DNA of 64,000 nucleotides from Acinetobacter pittii ATCC 19004 = CIP 70.29. Lineage in GTDB: Bacteria; Pseudomonadota; Gammaproteobacteria; Pseudomonadales; Moraxellaceae. Shown piece by piece: positions 26,132 through 35,660 of this stretch. The first letter of the stretch is position 1. Every line of letters begins with the position of its first letter. Position numbers and translations under genes: made by a program. The DNA is taken from positions 588,132-652,131 of the forward strand of contig NZ_KB849797.1 of assembly GCF_000369045.1 (NCBI RefSeq), read 5' to 3'. The notes below the pieces were generated by a model that saw nothing but the letters and a program-made list of their open reading frames with translations, was not told the origin of the DNA and did not search any database.

Positions 26132-27011
26132 TTGATTCTTCCCAAACTTTTTTCAAATATTGGCCATATTCAGTTTTTTTCAATGCTTCCGCACTATCTA
26201 AAAGCTGTTCTTTACTAATCCAGCCTTGGTGGAAGCCAATTTCTTCCAGACATGCCACTTTAAAAGACTGACGCTTTTCAATGGTATAAATGAAATGACC
26301 CGCTTCAAGCAAAGATTCATGTGTGCCTGTATCTAACCATGCAAAACCACGGCCAAGTAATTCAACATTCAGTGAACCATCTTGTAAGTAAGCGTTATTA
26401 ATATCTGTAATTTCCAGCTCACCACGTGCAGATGGTTTCACCTGTTTTGCAAACTCAACGACACGGTTATCATAGAAATATAAACCTGTTACTGCATAAG
26501 GCGATTTTGGTTGGGTTGGCTTTTCTTCAATACTTAGCACTTTACCAGTCTTATCAAATTCAACAACACCAAAACGCTCGGGATCTGTCACATGATAACC
26601 AAATACCGTTGCTCCATATTCACGTGCAGAAGCAGCCTCTAATTGATGACTGAAGTGCTGACCATGGTAAATATTATCTCCCAAGATCAAGCAAACATTG
26701 TCTTGCCCAATAAACTCTTCACCAATTAAGAAAGCTTGGGCCAAACCATCTGGAGAAGGTTGCACTTTATAGCTGAGTTCAATACCAAATTGCGAACCAT
26801 CACCCAAAAGTTTTTCAAAGTTTGGTAAGTCTTCCGGAGTTGAAATAATCAATACTTCACGAATACCCGCGAGCATAAGTACTGAAAGCGGATAGTAAAT
26901 CATTGGTTTATCATAAATCGGCAAAAGCTGTTTTGAAACACCTTTAGTAATTGGGTGCAAGCGTGTACCTGAACCGCCCGCTAAAATAATACCTTTACGT
27001 TTTAAGCTCAT
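26121..27011 (-). CDS. rmlA: Glucose-1-phosphate thymidylyltransferase
   Basis: The 296-aa enzyme makes dTDP-glucose. The signature ILAGGSGTRLHPITKGVSKQLLPIYDKPM is at residues 9-37, with LILGDNIYHG (about 108) and VEFDKTGKVLSIEEKP. The start overlaps rmlD by ATGA. Order rmlB-rmlD-rmlA-rmlC is that seen in several A. baumannii capsule loci. Confidence 0.95.
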   Translation of the reverse strand: MSLKRKGIILAGGSGTRLHPITKGVSKQLLPIYDKPMIYYPLSVLMLAGIREVLIISTPEDLPNFEKLLGDGSQFGIELSYKVQPSPDGLAQAFLIGEEFIGQDNVCLILGDNIYHGQHFSHQLEAASAREYGATVFGYHVTDPERFGVVEFDKTGKVLSIEEKPTQPKSPYAVTGLYFYDNRVVEFAKQVKPSARGELEITDINNAYLQDGSLNVELLGRGFAWLDTGTHESLLEAGHFIYTIEKRQSFKVACLEEIGFHQGWISKEQLLDSAEALKKTEYGQYLKKVWEESNEG

Positions 27012-27901
27012 TTGTTTAAAAGCTCCATTAATGCGCGTTTAACACCTTCTTGCCAGACTGGTAGAGTCAATCCAAAAGTGCGTTGTATTTTCTGATTATC
27101 TAATCGTGAATTGTGTGGTCGTGTTGCAGGCGTTGGGTAAGCACTTGTTGGGATCGGGTTAACCTTTTGTATCGCCAACTCTTGCCCCAAAGTACGTGCT
27201 TGTGTAAATGCATAGTTTGCGTAGCCAAACCAAGAAGTCTCACCACTTGCCACCAAGTGATAAATACCAACTTTGTTTGCGTCTGCCACAGTTTGTGGAA
27301 TAGCCTGCGCGGTGATGTCTGCAATCAATTCAGCTGAAGTTGGTGCACCAATCTGATCATCGATAATTGACAATTCTTCGCGTTGTTGAGCTAGGCTTAA
27401 CATGGTTTTCAAAAAATTTTTCGCTCTTGAAGCATATACCCACGAAGTTCTGAATATTAAATAGCGACAGCCACTATCAACAATCGCTTGCTCACCCAAA
27501 GCTTTGGTTTTCCCATAAATATTTAATGGCGCAATTACATCAGTTTCAACAAAGGCTGTTGTTCCCATACCTTCAAAAACATAGTCTGTTGAGTAATGCA
27601 CCAATAAAGCATTCGTTTTCAAACAGGCTTCAGCTGCAGCTTTTACAGTTTGATGATTGACGATATCAGCTTGTTCTTGCTCAGTTTCCGCCAAATCGAC
27701 AGCTGTATAAGCAGAAGCATTGACCACAACATCCGGTTGTACTGCCAAAATCGTGTCATAAATCGCCTGTGGTTGGGTCATATCACCAGACAAGCCGTTT
27801 AAACCATGGCGGTCTAAAGCAATGATATCCCCTAAAGGTGCAAGCGCACGTTGCAACTCCCACCCCACTTGTCCATTTTTACCAAGCAATAAGATTTTCA
27901 T
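27008..27901 (-). CDS. rmlD: dTDP-4-dehydrorhamnose reductase
   Basis: The 297-aa SDR enzyme completes dTDP-L-rhamnose. The start is MKILLLGKNGQVGWEL, two bases after the rmlB stop; an ATG ten codons earlier lies inside rmlB and is rejected. Motifs: GKNGQVG (NADPH), NASAYTAVDLAE, STDYVFEG and YGKTKALGE (catalytic Tyr-x3-Lys, about 128). Confidence 0.94.
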   Translation of the reverse strand: MKILLLGKNGQVGWELQRALAPLGDIIALDRHGLNGLSGDMTQPQAIYDTILAVQPDVVVNASAYTAVDLAETEQEQADIVNHQTVKAAAEACLKTNALLVHYSTDYVFEGMGTTAFVETDVIAPLNIYGKTKALGEQAIVDSGCRYLIFRTSWVYASRAKNFLKTMLSLAQQREELSIIDDQIGAPTSAELIADITAQAIPQTVADANKVGIYHLVASGETSWFGYANYAFTQARTLGQELAIQKVNPIPTSAYPTPATRPHNSRLDNQKIQRTFGLTLPVWQEGVKRALMELLNK

Positions 27902-27903
27902 AG

Positions 27904-28971
27904 CTATCCTTGATATTGCTTGTTTAACCAAGACTGATATTCACCACTTTGTACGTGCTCAACCCACTCTTTGTTATTTAAATACCATTCAACAGTTTTA
28001 CGTAAACCAGTTTCAAATGACTCTTCCGGTACCCAGTTGAGTTCTTCTTTGATTTTGGTTGCATCAATTGCATAACGCACGTCATGGCCTGGACGGTCTT
28101 TCACGTACGTAATCAGATCTTTATACTGTGCTACACCTTCCGGTTTATTTGGTGCAAGTTCTTCAAGCAGATCACAAATTGCATATACAACATCAAGGTT
28201 AGCTTTTTCGTTATGCCCACCAATGTTGTATGTTTCACCTACCACACCTTGAGTCACTACCGTATAAAGCGCACGCGCATGGTCTTCTACAAATAACCAG
28301 TCACGAATTTGCTGACCATTGCCATAAACTGGTAATGGTTTTGCTTGTAACGCATTTAAGATCATTAGTGGAATAAGCTTTTCCGGAAAATGAAATGGGC
28401 CATAATTATTTGAGCAGTTAGTCACTAATACAGGTAAACCATAAGTACGATTCCATGCACGTACCAAATGGTCTGAACTTGCTTTACTTGCTGAATATGG
28501 TGAGCTTGGTGAATACGATGTAGTTTCGGTAAATAAATCCGTTGTGCCTTCTAGGTCACCATAAACTTCATCGGTTGAAATATGGTGAAAACGGAAAGCT
28601 GCTTTCTTTTCATCGCTTAGACCTAACCAATAAGCACGGCTAGCTTCTAACATTTGATAAGTACCAATCACATTGGTTTCAATAAACGCATAAGGACCGG
28701 TAATAGAACGGTCTACATGTGACTCTGCCGCAAGATGCATAACTGCATCTGGTTGGAATGTCTCAAATAGCTTATCTAAAGCAGCTCGATCACAAATGTC
28801 TGTTTGAGAAAACTGATAACGTGGATTATCTGCCACAGAAATTAAAGATTCTAAATTTCCTGCATAAGTCAGTTTATCAACATTTAATACTTCATTTTCT
28901 GTATTTTGGATAATATGACGAACAACCGCTGAACCAATAAAACCAGCGCCACCAGTAATTAAAATTTTCAT
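27904..28971 (-). CDS. rmlB: dTDP-glucose 4,6-dehydratase
   Basis: The 355-aa extended SDR enzyme oxidises and dehydrates dTDP-glucose. Visible are TGGAGFIGSAVVRHI at residues 6-20, LAAESHVDRSI, HISTDEVYGDLEG and YSASKASSDHL (Tyr-x3-Lys, about 160), then NCSNNYGPFHFPEKLIP. First of the four rml genes. Confidence 0.96.
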   Translation of the reverse strand: MKILITGGAGFIGSAVVRHIIQNTENEVLNVDKLTYAGNLESLISVADNPRYQFSQTDICDRAALDKLFETFQPDAVMHLAAESHVDRSITGPYAFIETNVIGTYQMLEASRAYWLGLSDEKKAAFRFHHISTDEVYGDLEGTTDLFTETTSYSPSSPYSASKASSDHLVRAWNRTYGLPVLVTNCSNNYGPFHFPEKLIPLMILNALQAKPLPVYGNGQQIRDWLFVEDHARALYTVVTQGVVGETYNIGGHNEKANLDVVYAICDLLEELAPNKPEGVAQYKDLITYVKDRPGHDVRYAIDATKIKEELNWVPEESFETGLRKTVEWYLNNKEWVEHVQSGEYQSWLNKQYQG

Positions 28972-28989
28972 ACAACTACCTAAGTATAA

Positions 28990-30153
28990 TTAATTTTCAC
29001 CAAATAAATCACGAGTATAAACTTTGTCAATGACGTCTTCGAGCTCACTCACCATACGGTTTGCAATAATCACATCCGACTCTTGTTTAAAACTATCAAA
29101 ATCGGTCAACACACGTGAGTTAAAAAATGTTGACTCATTTAAACTTGGCTCAAACACGACGACTTCAACACCTTTGGCTTTCAGGCGCTTCATCACACCT
29201 TGAATTGCAGATTGTCTAAAGTTGTCTGAACCTTGTTTCATTACTAAACGATACACACCAACCACTTTGGGTTTTCTTGCCAAAATTTGCTCGGCAATAA
29301 AATCTTTTCGTGTTGTATTTGACTGGATAATTGCTCCGATCAAATTTTGCGGGACATCTTGATAATTGGCTAGCAATTGCTTTGTGTCTTTTGGTAAACA
29401 GTATCCACCATAACCAAATGATGGATTGTTATAATGTGCTCCAATACGTGGATCTAAACCTACAGCCTGAATAATATCTTTTGAGTTTAGTCCACGTGAT
29501 GCACAATATGAGTCTAACTCATTAAAATAAGCAACACGCATTGCCAAATAAGTATTTGAGAAAAGCTTTACAGCTTCAGCTTCCGTTGCATCCATTTGTA
29601 GTACATCTACATCAGGTCTTAAACTAGCATTTTTAAATAATTGTCCAACTAATGCACCAACTTCCGAGGTATTACCCACCACGATCCTTGACGGATACAA
29701 GTTGTCGTATAATGCCTTGCCTTCACGTAAAAATTCCGGAGAAAAAACAACTTTCAATGCTGAAAAAGTCTCCTTCATACGCTCAGTAAAACCGACAGGA
29801 ATTGTAGACTTCACCACAATAATCGCATCGCTTTTTAGTTGGTTTAAATCTTCAAGCACAGATTCAATCGAACTCGTATCGAAATAATTGCTTGCTTCAT
29901 CGTAATTGGTCGGTGTAGCAATAATAATGACTTCCGCATCCACATATGCAGAATGTTTATCTAATGTTGCTTTAAAATTTGAATTATCAATCAAATATTC
30001 TTGAATAAGGTCATCATGAATAGGAGATATGCCTTGATTAAGTTTATCAATTTTTGTTGCATCAATATCGAGGGCAGTTACTTCATGTTGTTTAGAAAAC
30101 AGCATCGCATTCGATAAGCCCACGTAACCTGTACCAACAACACAGATCTTCAT
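28990..30153 (-). CDS. ugd2: UDP-glucose 6-dehydrogenase, second and intact copy
   Basis: The 387-aa enzyme is expected to oxidise UDP-glucose to UDP-glucuronate. All key parts are present: GTGYVGLSNA (7-16), KSTIPVGFTERM (115-126), FSPEFLREGKAL (137-148), EAVKLFSNTYLAMRVAYFNE (193-212) and the catalytic GYGGYCLPKDTKQL with Cys252. It is close to the HasB/short UDPGDH type and differs strongly from the 420-aa homologue at 18856. Its start overlaps the wzx stop by ATGA. It likely supplies glucuronic acid or a derivative for this capsule. The symbol follows usual naming for extra copies. Confidence 0.88.
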   Translation of the reverse strand: MKICVVGTGYVGLSNAMLFSKQHEVTALDIDATKIDKLNQGISPIHDDLIQEYLIDNSNFKATLDKHSAYVDAEVIIIATPTNYDEASNYFDTSSIESVLEDLNQLKSDAIIVVKSTIPVGFTERMKETFSALKVVFSPEFLREGKALYDNLYPSRIVVGNTSEVGALVGQLFKNASLRPDVDVLQMDATEAEAVKLFSNTYLAMRVAYFNELDSYCASRGLNSKDIIQAVGLDPRIGAHYNNPSFGYGGYCLPKDTKQLLANYQDVPQNLIGAIIQSNTTRKDFIAEQILARKPKVVGVYRLVMKQGSDNFRQSAIQGVMKRLKAKGVEVVVFEPSLNESTFFNSRVLTDFDSFKQESDVIIANRMVSELEDVIDKVYTRDLFGEN

Positions 30154-31589
30154 TTTACCAATCTCACTTTTAACTGATTAAGTAACATACTCACTACTGC
30201 TCGATTTATTATCAAATAGATAAATATGTAAATTAGAAAACCCAATATTACTTTTAATAAAAACTGAAACACCATGGAATTCAAAAAAATATTATTATTT
30301 AAAAAAACCACCCCCAAATACATAACAAACGCAGGGAAAGTAGTTTTAAATATAATCTTTAAAATATCCATTAATGAAAATTTTAAAACTCTACCTAGCA
30401 ATATCATAACTGGAAAGAAGTTAAGAATATTTGCAAAAAAATAAAACTTCGCTAGTGTTTTAATATCAAAGTGAACACCCCAAAAGAAAGCACCAGCCAT
30501 TAAGGCAGCACCGATAGAGCCTAGCAAAAAAAGCCAAAATGTTTTCGCATACGCTGTAAAAACCGTTCCTGTGGTACTCAAAATAGACTGTATTATTGCT
30601 GTAGGCGCCAACCAGACCAGCAAGTCAGATAATAAAGACCATTTTTCATCAAAGAATATAAGAACAAAGTCTTTTGATAATGCTGCCAACCCTAACATTA
30701 ATGGAGAACATAAAGATAAAATAATAAAAACACACTTAAAATAATCATCTCTATTTTTTGCAATATTATCTAAATCTTTGGTCAAATGAGGTAAAAAAGC
30801 TCTAGAAACTACAAATGTTAAGTTTTGAATTGGAAACAGCATAATTCTATAAGCTAGAGAATAAACACCTAAAATTGCTGATGAAAAAAAACGTCCAATT
30901 AATATAGAATCCAAATTTCTAGTAAAATAATTAATCAAATTAAATAAAAATAAATTACCACTAAATCCTAAAACACCAGAAACTTCACTTTTATCAATTT
31001 TAGTTTTTAAACTTAAATGAAGATCAGAGAACCTTACCACTATAATAGTAAACAAAAACACACTAACTAATATTTGTGCAATTAAACTATATACACCAAA
31101 ATTCAAATTTGCCATTACAATAGCAAACAACAACCCAACTAAGCTAGAAAAAATTTCAACTTTAGCCAAAAATTTAAATTTTTGTTCCTTCTCAAAATTA
31201 GATTTATGAGTAATACTCAAAGCAACTATAGGAAAGCTAAAAGAAAGTAAAAATAAAATATTATATAATTTGGGTTCTTGAAAGTAATATACAATTAATG
31301 GTGAGAGCAACAAAACACTGAACATTACAAAAAAACCTGTTGCCATATTAATTTTATAAATAAAATTATAAAATCCAACTGAAATACCTTGTTTCTGAAT
31401 AATTGCGGCACCAGTCCCCAGCTCATTAAATATACTAGCAAAATTCATCACAACAGCAGCCATTGCTAGCACACCATACTCCTGAGGTGGGATTAGAGTT
31501 GTTAAATAAAATATTGATATTAGCTGAGCAACTATTTTAAATACTTGACTTACAGTGATCCACTTCACACTTTGCACTAAAGACATCAA
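30150..31589 (-). CDS. wzx: Capsule repeat-unit flippase Wzx
   Basis: The 479-aa inner-membrane protein of the polysaccharide-transport (MATE-like) family moves the lipid-linked repeat unit across the membrane. About 12-14 hydrophobic segments are seen, with the typical N-terminus SVKWITVSQVFKIVAQLIS and LIPPQEYGVLAMAAVV. It is AT-rich. It overlaps its neighbours by four bases on each side, so it is tightly embedded in the operon. Confidence 0.92.
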   Translation of the reverse strand: MMSLVQSVKWITVSQVFKIVAQLISIFYLTTLIPPQEYGVLAMAAVVMNFASIFNELGTGAAIIQKQGISVGFYNFIYKINMATGFFVMFSVLLLSPLIVYYFQEPKLYNILFLLSFSFPIVALSITHKSNFEKEQKFKFLAKVEIFSSLVGLLFAIVMANLNFGVYSLIAQILVSVFLFTIIVVRFSDLHLSLKTKIDKSEVSGVLGFSGNLFLFNLINYFTRNLDSILIGRFFSSAILGVYSLAYRIMLFPIQNLTFVVSRAFLPHLTKDLDNIAKNRDDYFKCVFIILSLCSPLMLGLAALSKDFVLIFFDEKWSLLSDLLVWLAPTAIIQSILSTTGTVFTAYAKTFWLFLLGSIGAALMAGAFFWGVHFDIKTLAKFYFFANILNFFPVMILLGRVLKFSLMDILKIIFKTTFPAFVMYLGVVFLNNNIFLNSMVFQFLLKVILGFLIYIFIYLIINRAVVSMLLNQLKVRLVK

Positions 31590-32449
31590 TATATATCCTT
31601 ACGATTAGTGCTACATCTTGGATGAGCGCCATTAAATGCAGTACTCAAAATAAGTAATGCATCTTTTATTTTTCCACCTAATATTTTTCTTAAAAATAAT
31701 TTTAAAATTCGTAATTCAGCATAAGAGTAATAATATTTTAGAGTCAGTACTAAATCATATAACCTTTCTTTGTCACGCCATGCATTTGTTTCTTTTTCAG
31801 CACGTGATAAAGAATGATTGATATAGCTACGAGAAGATATGTTAAAAACCTTACTTTTTTGCTTGATGCGGTTAATCTTTCTAAAAAAGCTAAAATCCAC
31901 ACCATATAGGGCAAAGTGTGAATCGAACAACTCCATTTTATTTTCTATAAAATATTGTTTTACGCCTTTAGAAATCACCAAACCTGAACCAATAGAGAAT
32001 ACTTCTTTTGCATTAGAAATGATTCCATCTTTTTGCTCTATTACCCCATCTACCAAGGGATAATATTGCACTTTATCACTCATAGAAATGATTTTTGGCA
32101 ACTCAATATCAATATCCTGTGCTGTAAATAGTATGTTCTGATACTCAATATTAATTTCCGTATCATCATCAAATAAGACATAATAATCAGCGTCATATTG
32201 CTGGATAAAATCATTATAAATCCAACTCAAAGGCTTATTTTGCACCTGATTTTCCAAAACAACGTGGTGGTGTTTTTGTGCCAATGCAGACAACACTGCA
32301 CTATTTTCATCTATTACTCTAGGACCATTATTTACAATAAGTAAATGATCCAGTTTTCGCTCAAAGTCTAGCAAGCTTTGTATAGTCAAAGCATCTTCTA
32401 ATGCTTTGCCATACACAATGACTACCAACGCAATTTTATTATTATTCAT
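31586..32449 (-). CDS. Family 2 glycosyltransferase, capsule assembly
   Basis: The 287-aa protein has a GT-A-type N-terminus (IALVVIVYGKALEDALTIQSLL), VNNGPRV, and a metal site FDDDTEIN (about 94-101). A C-terminal region SFFRKINRIKQKSKVF with Arg/Lys-rich stretches follows. It is the second gene of the minus-strand operon, after gna. Donor and acceptor are unknown. Confidence 0.82.
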   Translation of the reverse strand: MNNNKIALVVIVYGKALEDALTIQSLLDFERKLDHLLIVNNGPRVIDENSAVLSALAQKHHHVVLENQVQNKPLSWIYNDFIQQYDADYYVLFDDDTEINIEYQNILFTAQDIDIELPKIISMSDKVQYYPLVDGVIEQKDGIISNAKEVFSIGSGLVISKGVKQYFIENKMELFDSHFALYGVDFSFFRKINRIKQKSKVFNISSRSYINHSLSRAEKETNAWRDKERLYDLVLTLKYYYSYAELRILKLFLRKILGGKIKDALLILSTAFNGAHPRCSTNRKDIY

Positions 32450-32478
32450 ATCAAATAAGATGACCTATGAAATGGTGA

Positions 32479-33753
32479 TTACAATCTGAGATTTGACTCT
32501 TCTTTATCCAAAATATATTTCAAATCATAAAGCACATGCTTTTCTTTACCTAAAGCATGGAACTCGTCAACACTCATAGATTTAAACTGGTTATGTGCTA
32601 CCGCAATAACGATCGCATCATACAAGCCTTGTTGCAGTTCTTTAATTGGTCCTAAACCATATTCGTGTTGTACTTCTGTATCATCTACCCACGGGTCATA
32701 GATATCTAAATCTAAATCATACTCTTTAAGGGCTTTAATAAAGTCGACAATTTTTGTATTACGGATATCTGGACAGTTTTCTTTAAAGCTAAGCCCCATC
32801 ACCAAAATGCGCGCGCCAACAACTTGTATTCGCTGCTTCACCATTTCTTTAATGAGCTGTGTTGCCACATATTCACCCATACGATCATTTAAACGACGGG
32901 CAGCCAAAATAATTTCTGGATGTAACCCAATCGATTGAGCTTTATGGGTCAGATAATATGGATCTACACCAATACAGTGCCCACCGACCAATCCTGGACG
33001 ATAGGGTAAAAAGTTCCACTTCGTACCTGCCGCCTTGAGCACATCTTCCGTATCGATATTTAATTTATTAAAAATAAGCGCTAATTCATTAATCAGAGCA
33101 ATATTCACATCACGCTGCGTGTTTTCAATGACCTTAGCTGCTTCTGCTACCTTAATACTAGGTGCTTTATGTGTCCCCGCTTCAATAATCAAGTTATAAA
33201 CGTCATCAACATAATCCGCCACTTCAGGGGTTGAACCTGAGGTGATTTTTAAAATATTAGTGACACGGTGCTGTTTGTCACCAGGATTGATACGCTCGGG
33301 GCTATAACCTGAAAAAAAGTCTTGGTTAAATTTTAAACCTGAAACTTTTTCTAAAACAGGAATACACACTTCTTCTGTTGCACCTGGATACACAGTAGAT
33401 TCATATACAACTATGTCACCCTTTTTAAGCACCTGACCAATACTGGTCGATGCTTTAATTAAAGGTGTTAAATCTGGTTGTTTAAAGTCATCAATTGGTG
33501 TTGGAACAGTCACAATAAAAAAGTTACAACCTTTTAAATCATTAAGGTCAGCACTATAAGTCAATTGAACTGCTTGCTTCAGCTCCTCTGAAGAGACTTC
33601 TAAGGTATGATCTTGACCACTCTTAAGCTCATCTATACGTTTTTGATAAATATCAAAACCGACAACAGGTACTTTTTTACCAAACTCAACTGCCAACGGC
33701 AGGCCAACATAGCCCAACCCAATAATTGCTATTTTTAATTTGGCAATTTGCAT
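32479..33753 (-). CDS. gna: UDP-N-acetylhexosamine 6-dehydrogenase Gna
   Basis: The 424-aa nucleotide-sugar dehydrogenase is of the TviB/WbpO type, making a UDP-N-acetylhexosaminuronic acid. Visible are GLGYVGLPLAVEFGKK (12-27), STVYPGATEEV (119-129), GYSPERINPGD (149-159), KVIENTQRDVNIALINEL and the catalytic GLVGGHCIGVDPYYL with Cys260. It is the first gene of the minus-strand operon, divergent from wza. Whether the substrate is UDP-GlcNAc or UDP-GalNAc cannot be decided here. Confidence 0.92.
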   Translation of the reverse strand: MQIAKLKIAIIGLGYVGLPLAVEFGKKVPVVGFDIYQKRIDELKSGQDHTLEVSSEELKQAVQLTYSADLNDLKGCNFFIVTVPTPIDDFKQPDLTPLIKASTSIGQVLKKGDIVVYESTVYPGATEEVCIPVLEKVSGLKFNQDFFSGYSPERINPGDKQHRVTNILKITSGSTPEVADYVDDVYNLIIEAGTHKAPSIKVAEAAKVIENTQRDVNIALINELALIFNKLNIDTEDVLKAAGTKWNFLPYRPGLVGGHCIGVDPYYLTHKAQSIGLHPEIILAARRLNDRMGEYVATQLIKEMVKQRIQVVGARILVMGLSFKENCPDIRNTKIVDFIKALKEYDLDLDIYDPWVDDTEVQHEYGLGPIKELQQGLYDAIVIAVAHNQFKSMSVDEFHALGKEKHVLYDLKYILDKEESNLRL

Positions 33754-34107
33754 ACAAACGAGCCTTTTCCTTAGAGTATATATCTAATAAATCATGCTTT
33801 TGGCATTAACTGTGCAGCGTACTATATCAGATTTTTAATTACCGCCGTATGCCAATTGTATAAATGTGTTTACAACATTTATAATCAATCTTTCTCCACT
33901 TAGCCCAAACTATACATTTTTAATATTTCTACACTGTGAATACTGTTTAAAAGCCCTCCCCAGTTAAACTAAACATACAAAGCCTTGCGATTTTTCGGTG
34001 TTTTTTCATTACTTTTCAGCTAGAATCAGTTCAGCCTGCGTTTAATAGACACTTGTCACTAAGCAGTAGCCAATATCAATTAAAGATAAATACACAAAGG
34101 GTTGCGT
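33754..34107. promoter_or_regulatory. Divergent control region of the capsule operons
   Basis: On the minus strand an extended -10, TG-A-TATAGT (TATAGT = 33821-33826), lies about 70 bases before the gna ATG. On the plus strand TAGAAT (34021-34026) is the best -10 for wza, without a clear -35. Between them is an inverted repeat ATAAATGT/ACATTTAT (33860-33882), a candidate operator. No reading frame of note is present. Confidence 0.5.
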
Positions 34108-35208
34108 GTGAAGTATTGCCAGTTTTTTTCTGTTCTTGCCTTGAGTTTGAGTGCCGCTAGCTGTGCGGTTACTTCCGGTTTACAAACTTATGATCTTCCA
34201 AGTGAAGGTGTTTATAAAACTGACCTCGGAACTACCGTAAATGTAGTTAAAATTTCTCAAGAAACGCTACCGGTCATTCAGCCTGCTCAAATTAACTATC
34301 AACATGACTACGCATCCTTATTTAAAACTCAACAACCTATTTATCGTTTAAGCTCAGGTGACGTTCTTTCTATTCAGCTCTGGGCTTATCCAGAAATTAC
34401 CCCTCCGCTCAATAACATTAATAATGAACAGTCAACTCAATCAAATGGTTATCCAATCGATCAAACGGGTTATATTCAATTTCCTTTAGTTGGCCGCTAC
34501 AAAGCTGCTGGTAAAACGCTTGCTCAAGTAAACCGTGAATTACGTGGTCAACTTGCCCGATTCTTAAAAAATCCGGATGTTATAGTTCGTGTAGTATCTT
34601 ATGAAGGACAGCGCTTTTCTGTTCAAGGTAGCGTCACAAAAGGTGGGCAATTTTATTTAAGTGACCAGCCTGTAAGTATATATACTGCATTAGGTATGGC
34701 AGGTGGAGTCACCACTACGGGTGATAACACTTATATTCAACTCGTTCGAAATGGTCGGACCTATAATCTAAACACAATTGATTTAGAAAAAGCTGGCTAT
34801 TCACTTCATAAGCTACTCGTTCAACCCAATGACACCATTTATGTCAGCACACGTGAGAACCAAAAAATTTATGTCATGGGTGAAGCTGGAAAAAGTCAAG
34901 CTTTACCAATGCGCGATCAGGGTATGACTTTAAGTGATGCTCTCGGGGAAAGTTTAGGTATTAATCCAGCTTCTGGTAGTGCAAGTAAGATCTATGTAGT
35001 GCGTACTAATCCAAATGATTATACCACTGAAATTTATCACTTAAATCTTTTAAGTATTGGTGATTTTGGTCTAGCGAATCAATTCAAACTACGTAGTAAT
35101 GATATTGTCTACGTTGATGCGACTGGTTTAACACGTTGGCAACGTGTAATTAACCAGATTATTCCTTTCTCAAATGCTTTATATAACATAGACCGTTTGG
35201 GACAATAA
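34108..35208 (+). CDS. wza: Outer-membrane polysaccharide export lipoprotein Wza
   Basis: The 366-aa protein forms the outer-membrane capsule channel. I chose the GTG at 34108 (product MKYCQFFSVLALSLSAAS) because AAAGGG is four bases upstream; the TTG two codons earlier abuts that site. A lipoprotein signal ends at Cys19. A Poly_export domain (YRLSSGDVLSIQLWAYPE, then YPIDQTGYIQFPLVGRYKAAGKTLAQ) is followed by SLBB repeats (VQGSVTKGGQFYLS; VMGEAGKSQALPM), and an amphipathic C-terminus. First gene of wza-wzb-wzc. Confidence 0.94.
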   Translation: MKYCQFFSVLALSLSAASCAVTSGLQTYDLPSEGVYKTDLGTTVNVVKISQETLPVIQPAQINYQHDYASLFKTQQPIYRLSSGDVLSIQLWAYPEITPPLNNINNEQSTQSNGYPIDQTGYIQFPLVGRYKAAGKTLAQVNRELRGQLARFLKNPDVIVRVVSYEGQRFSVQGSVTKGGQFYLSDQPVSIYTALGMAGGVTTTGDNTYIQLVRNGRTYNLNTIDLEKAGYSLHKLLVQPNDTIYVSTRENQKIYVMGEAGKSQALPMRDQGMTLSDALGESLGINPASGSASKIYVVRTNPNDYTTEIYHLNLLSIGDFGLANQFKLRSNDIVYVDATGLTRWQRVINQIIPFSNALYNIDRLGQ

Positions 35209-35212
35209 TATT

Positions 35213-35641
35213 ATGCAAATTAAAAATATTTTAGTCGTCTGTATTGGAAATATCTGTCGTAGTCCTATGACAGAGTATTTGTTAAAACAGCAATACCCCC
35301 AACTAAATATTGAATCTGCTGGTATTTCTGGACTTGTAGGTCATCAAGCAGACAGTAAAGCACAACTTTGTATGCAACGCTTAGGCATCGATATGCAACC
35401 ACATATTGCCCGTAAACTTAATGCTTCGCATATTAAAAAAGCTGACCTTATTTTGGTCATGAGTCACAATCAGCAAAAGCATATTGAGCAGACTTGGCCC
35501 TTTGCAAAAGGTAAAACCTATCGCCTAGGCCACTGGCAGAACAAAAATGTGCCTGATCCCTACCAGCACGATCAAGTTGTTTTTGATGAAACTTTCCAAC
35601 TCATTCAGCAGTGTGTGGCTGATTGGAAACCTTATATTTAA
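35213..35641 (+). CDS. wzb: Low-molecular-weight protein tyrosine phosphatase Wzb
   Basis: The 142-aa cytosolic phosphatase removes phosphate from the tyrosine tail of Wzc and so cycles capsule export. The CX5R loop is VCIGNICRSPMTE with Cys10 and Arg16, and the general acid lies in VPDPYQHD (about 111-118). It is four bases from wza and 19 from wzc. Confidence 0.95.
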   Translation: MQIKNILVVCIGNICRSPMTEYLLKQQYPQLNIESAGISGLVGHQADSKAQLCMQRLGIDMQPHIARKLNASHIKKADLILVMSHNQQKHIEQTWPFAKGKTYRLGHWQNKNVPDPYQHDQVVFDETFQLIQQCVADWKPYI

Positions 35642-35660
35642 CGTATAGATTTTTAAGCAT

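Noticed and set aside
34102..34107. TTG start for wza two codons upstream
   Set aside because: It directly abuts the AAAGGG ribosome site, whereas the GTG at 34108 has workable spacing and gives the usual Wza N-terminus.
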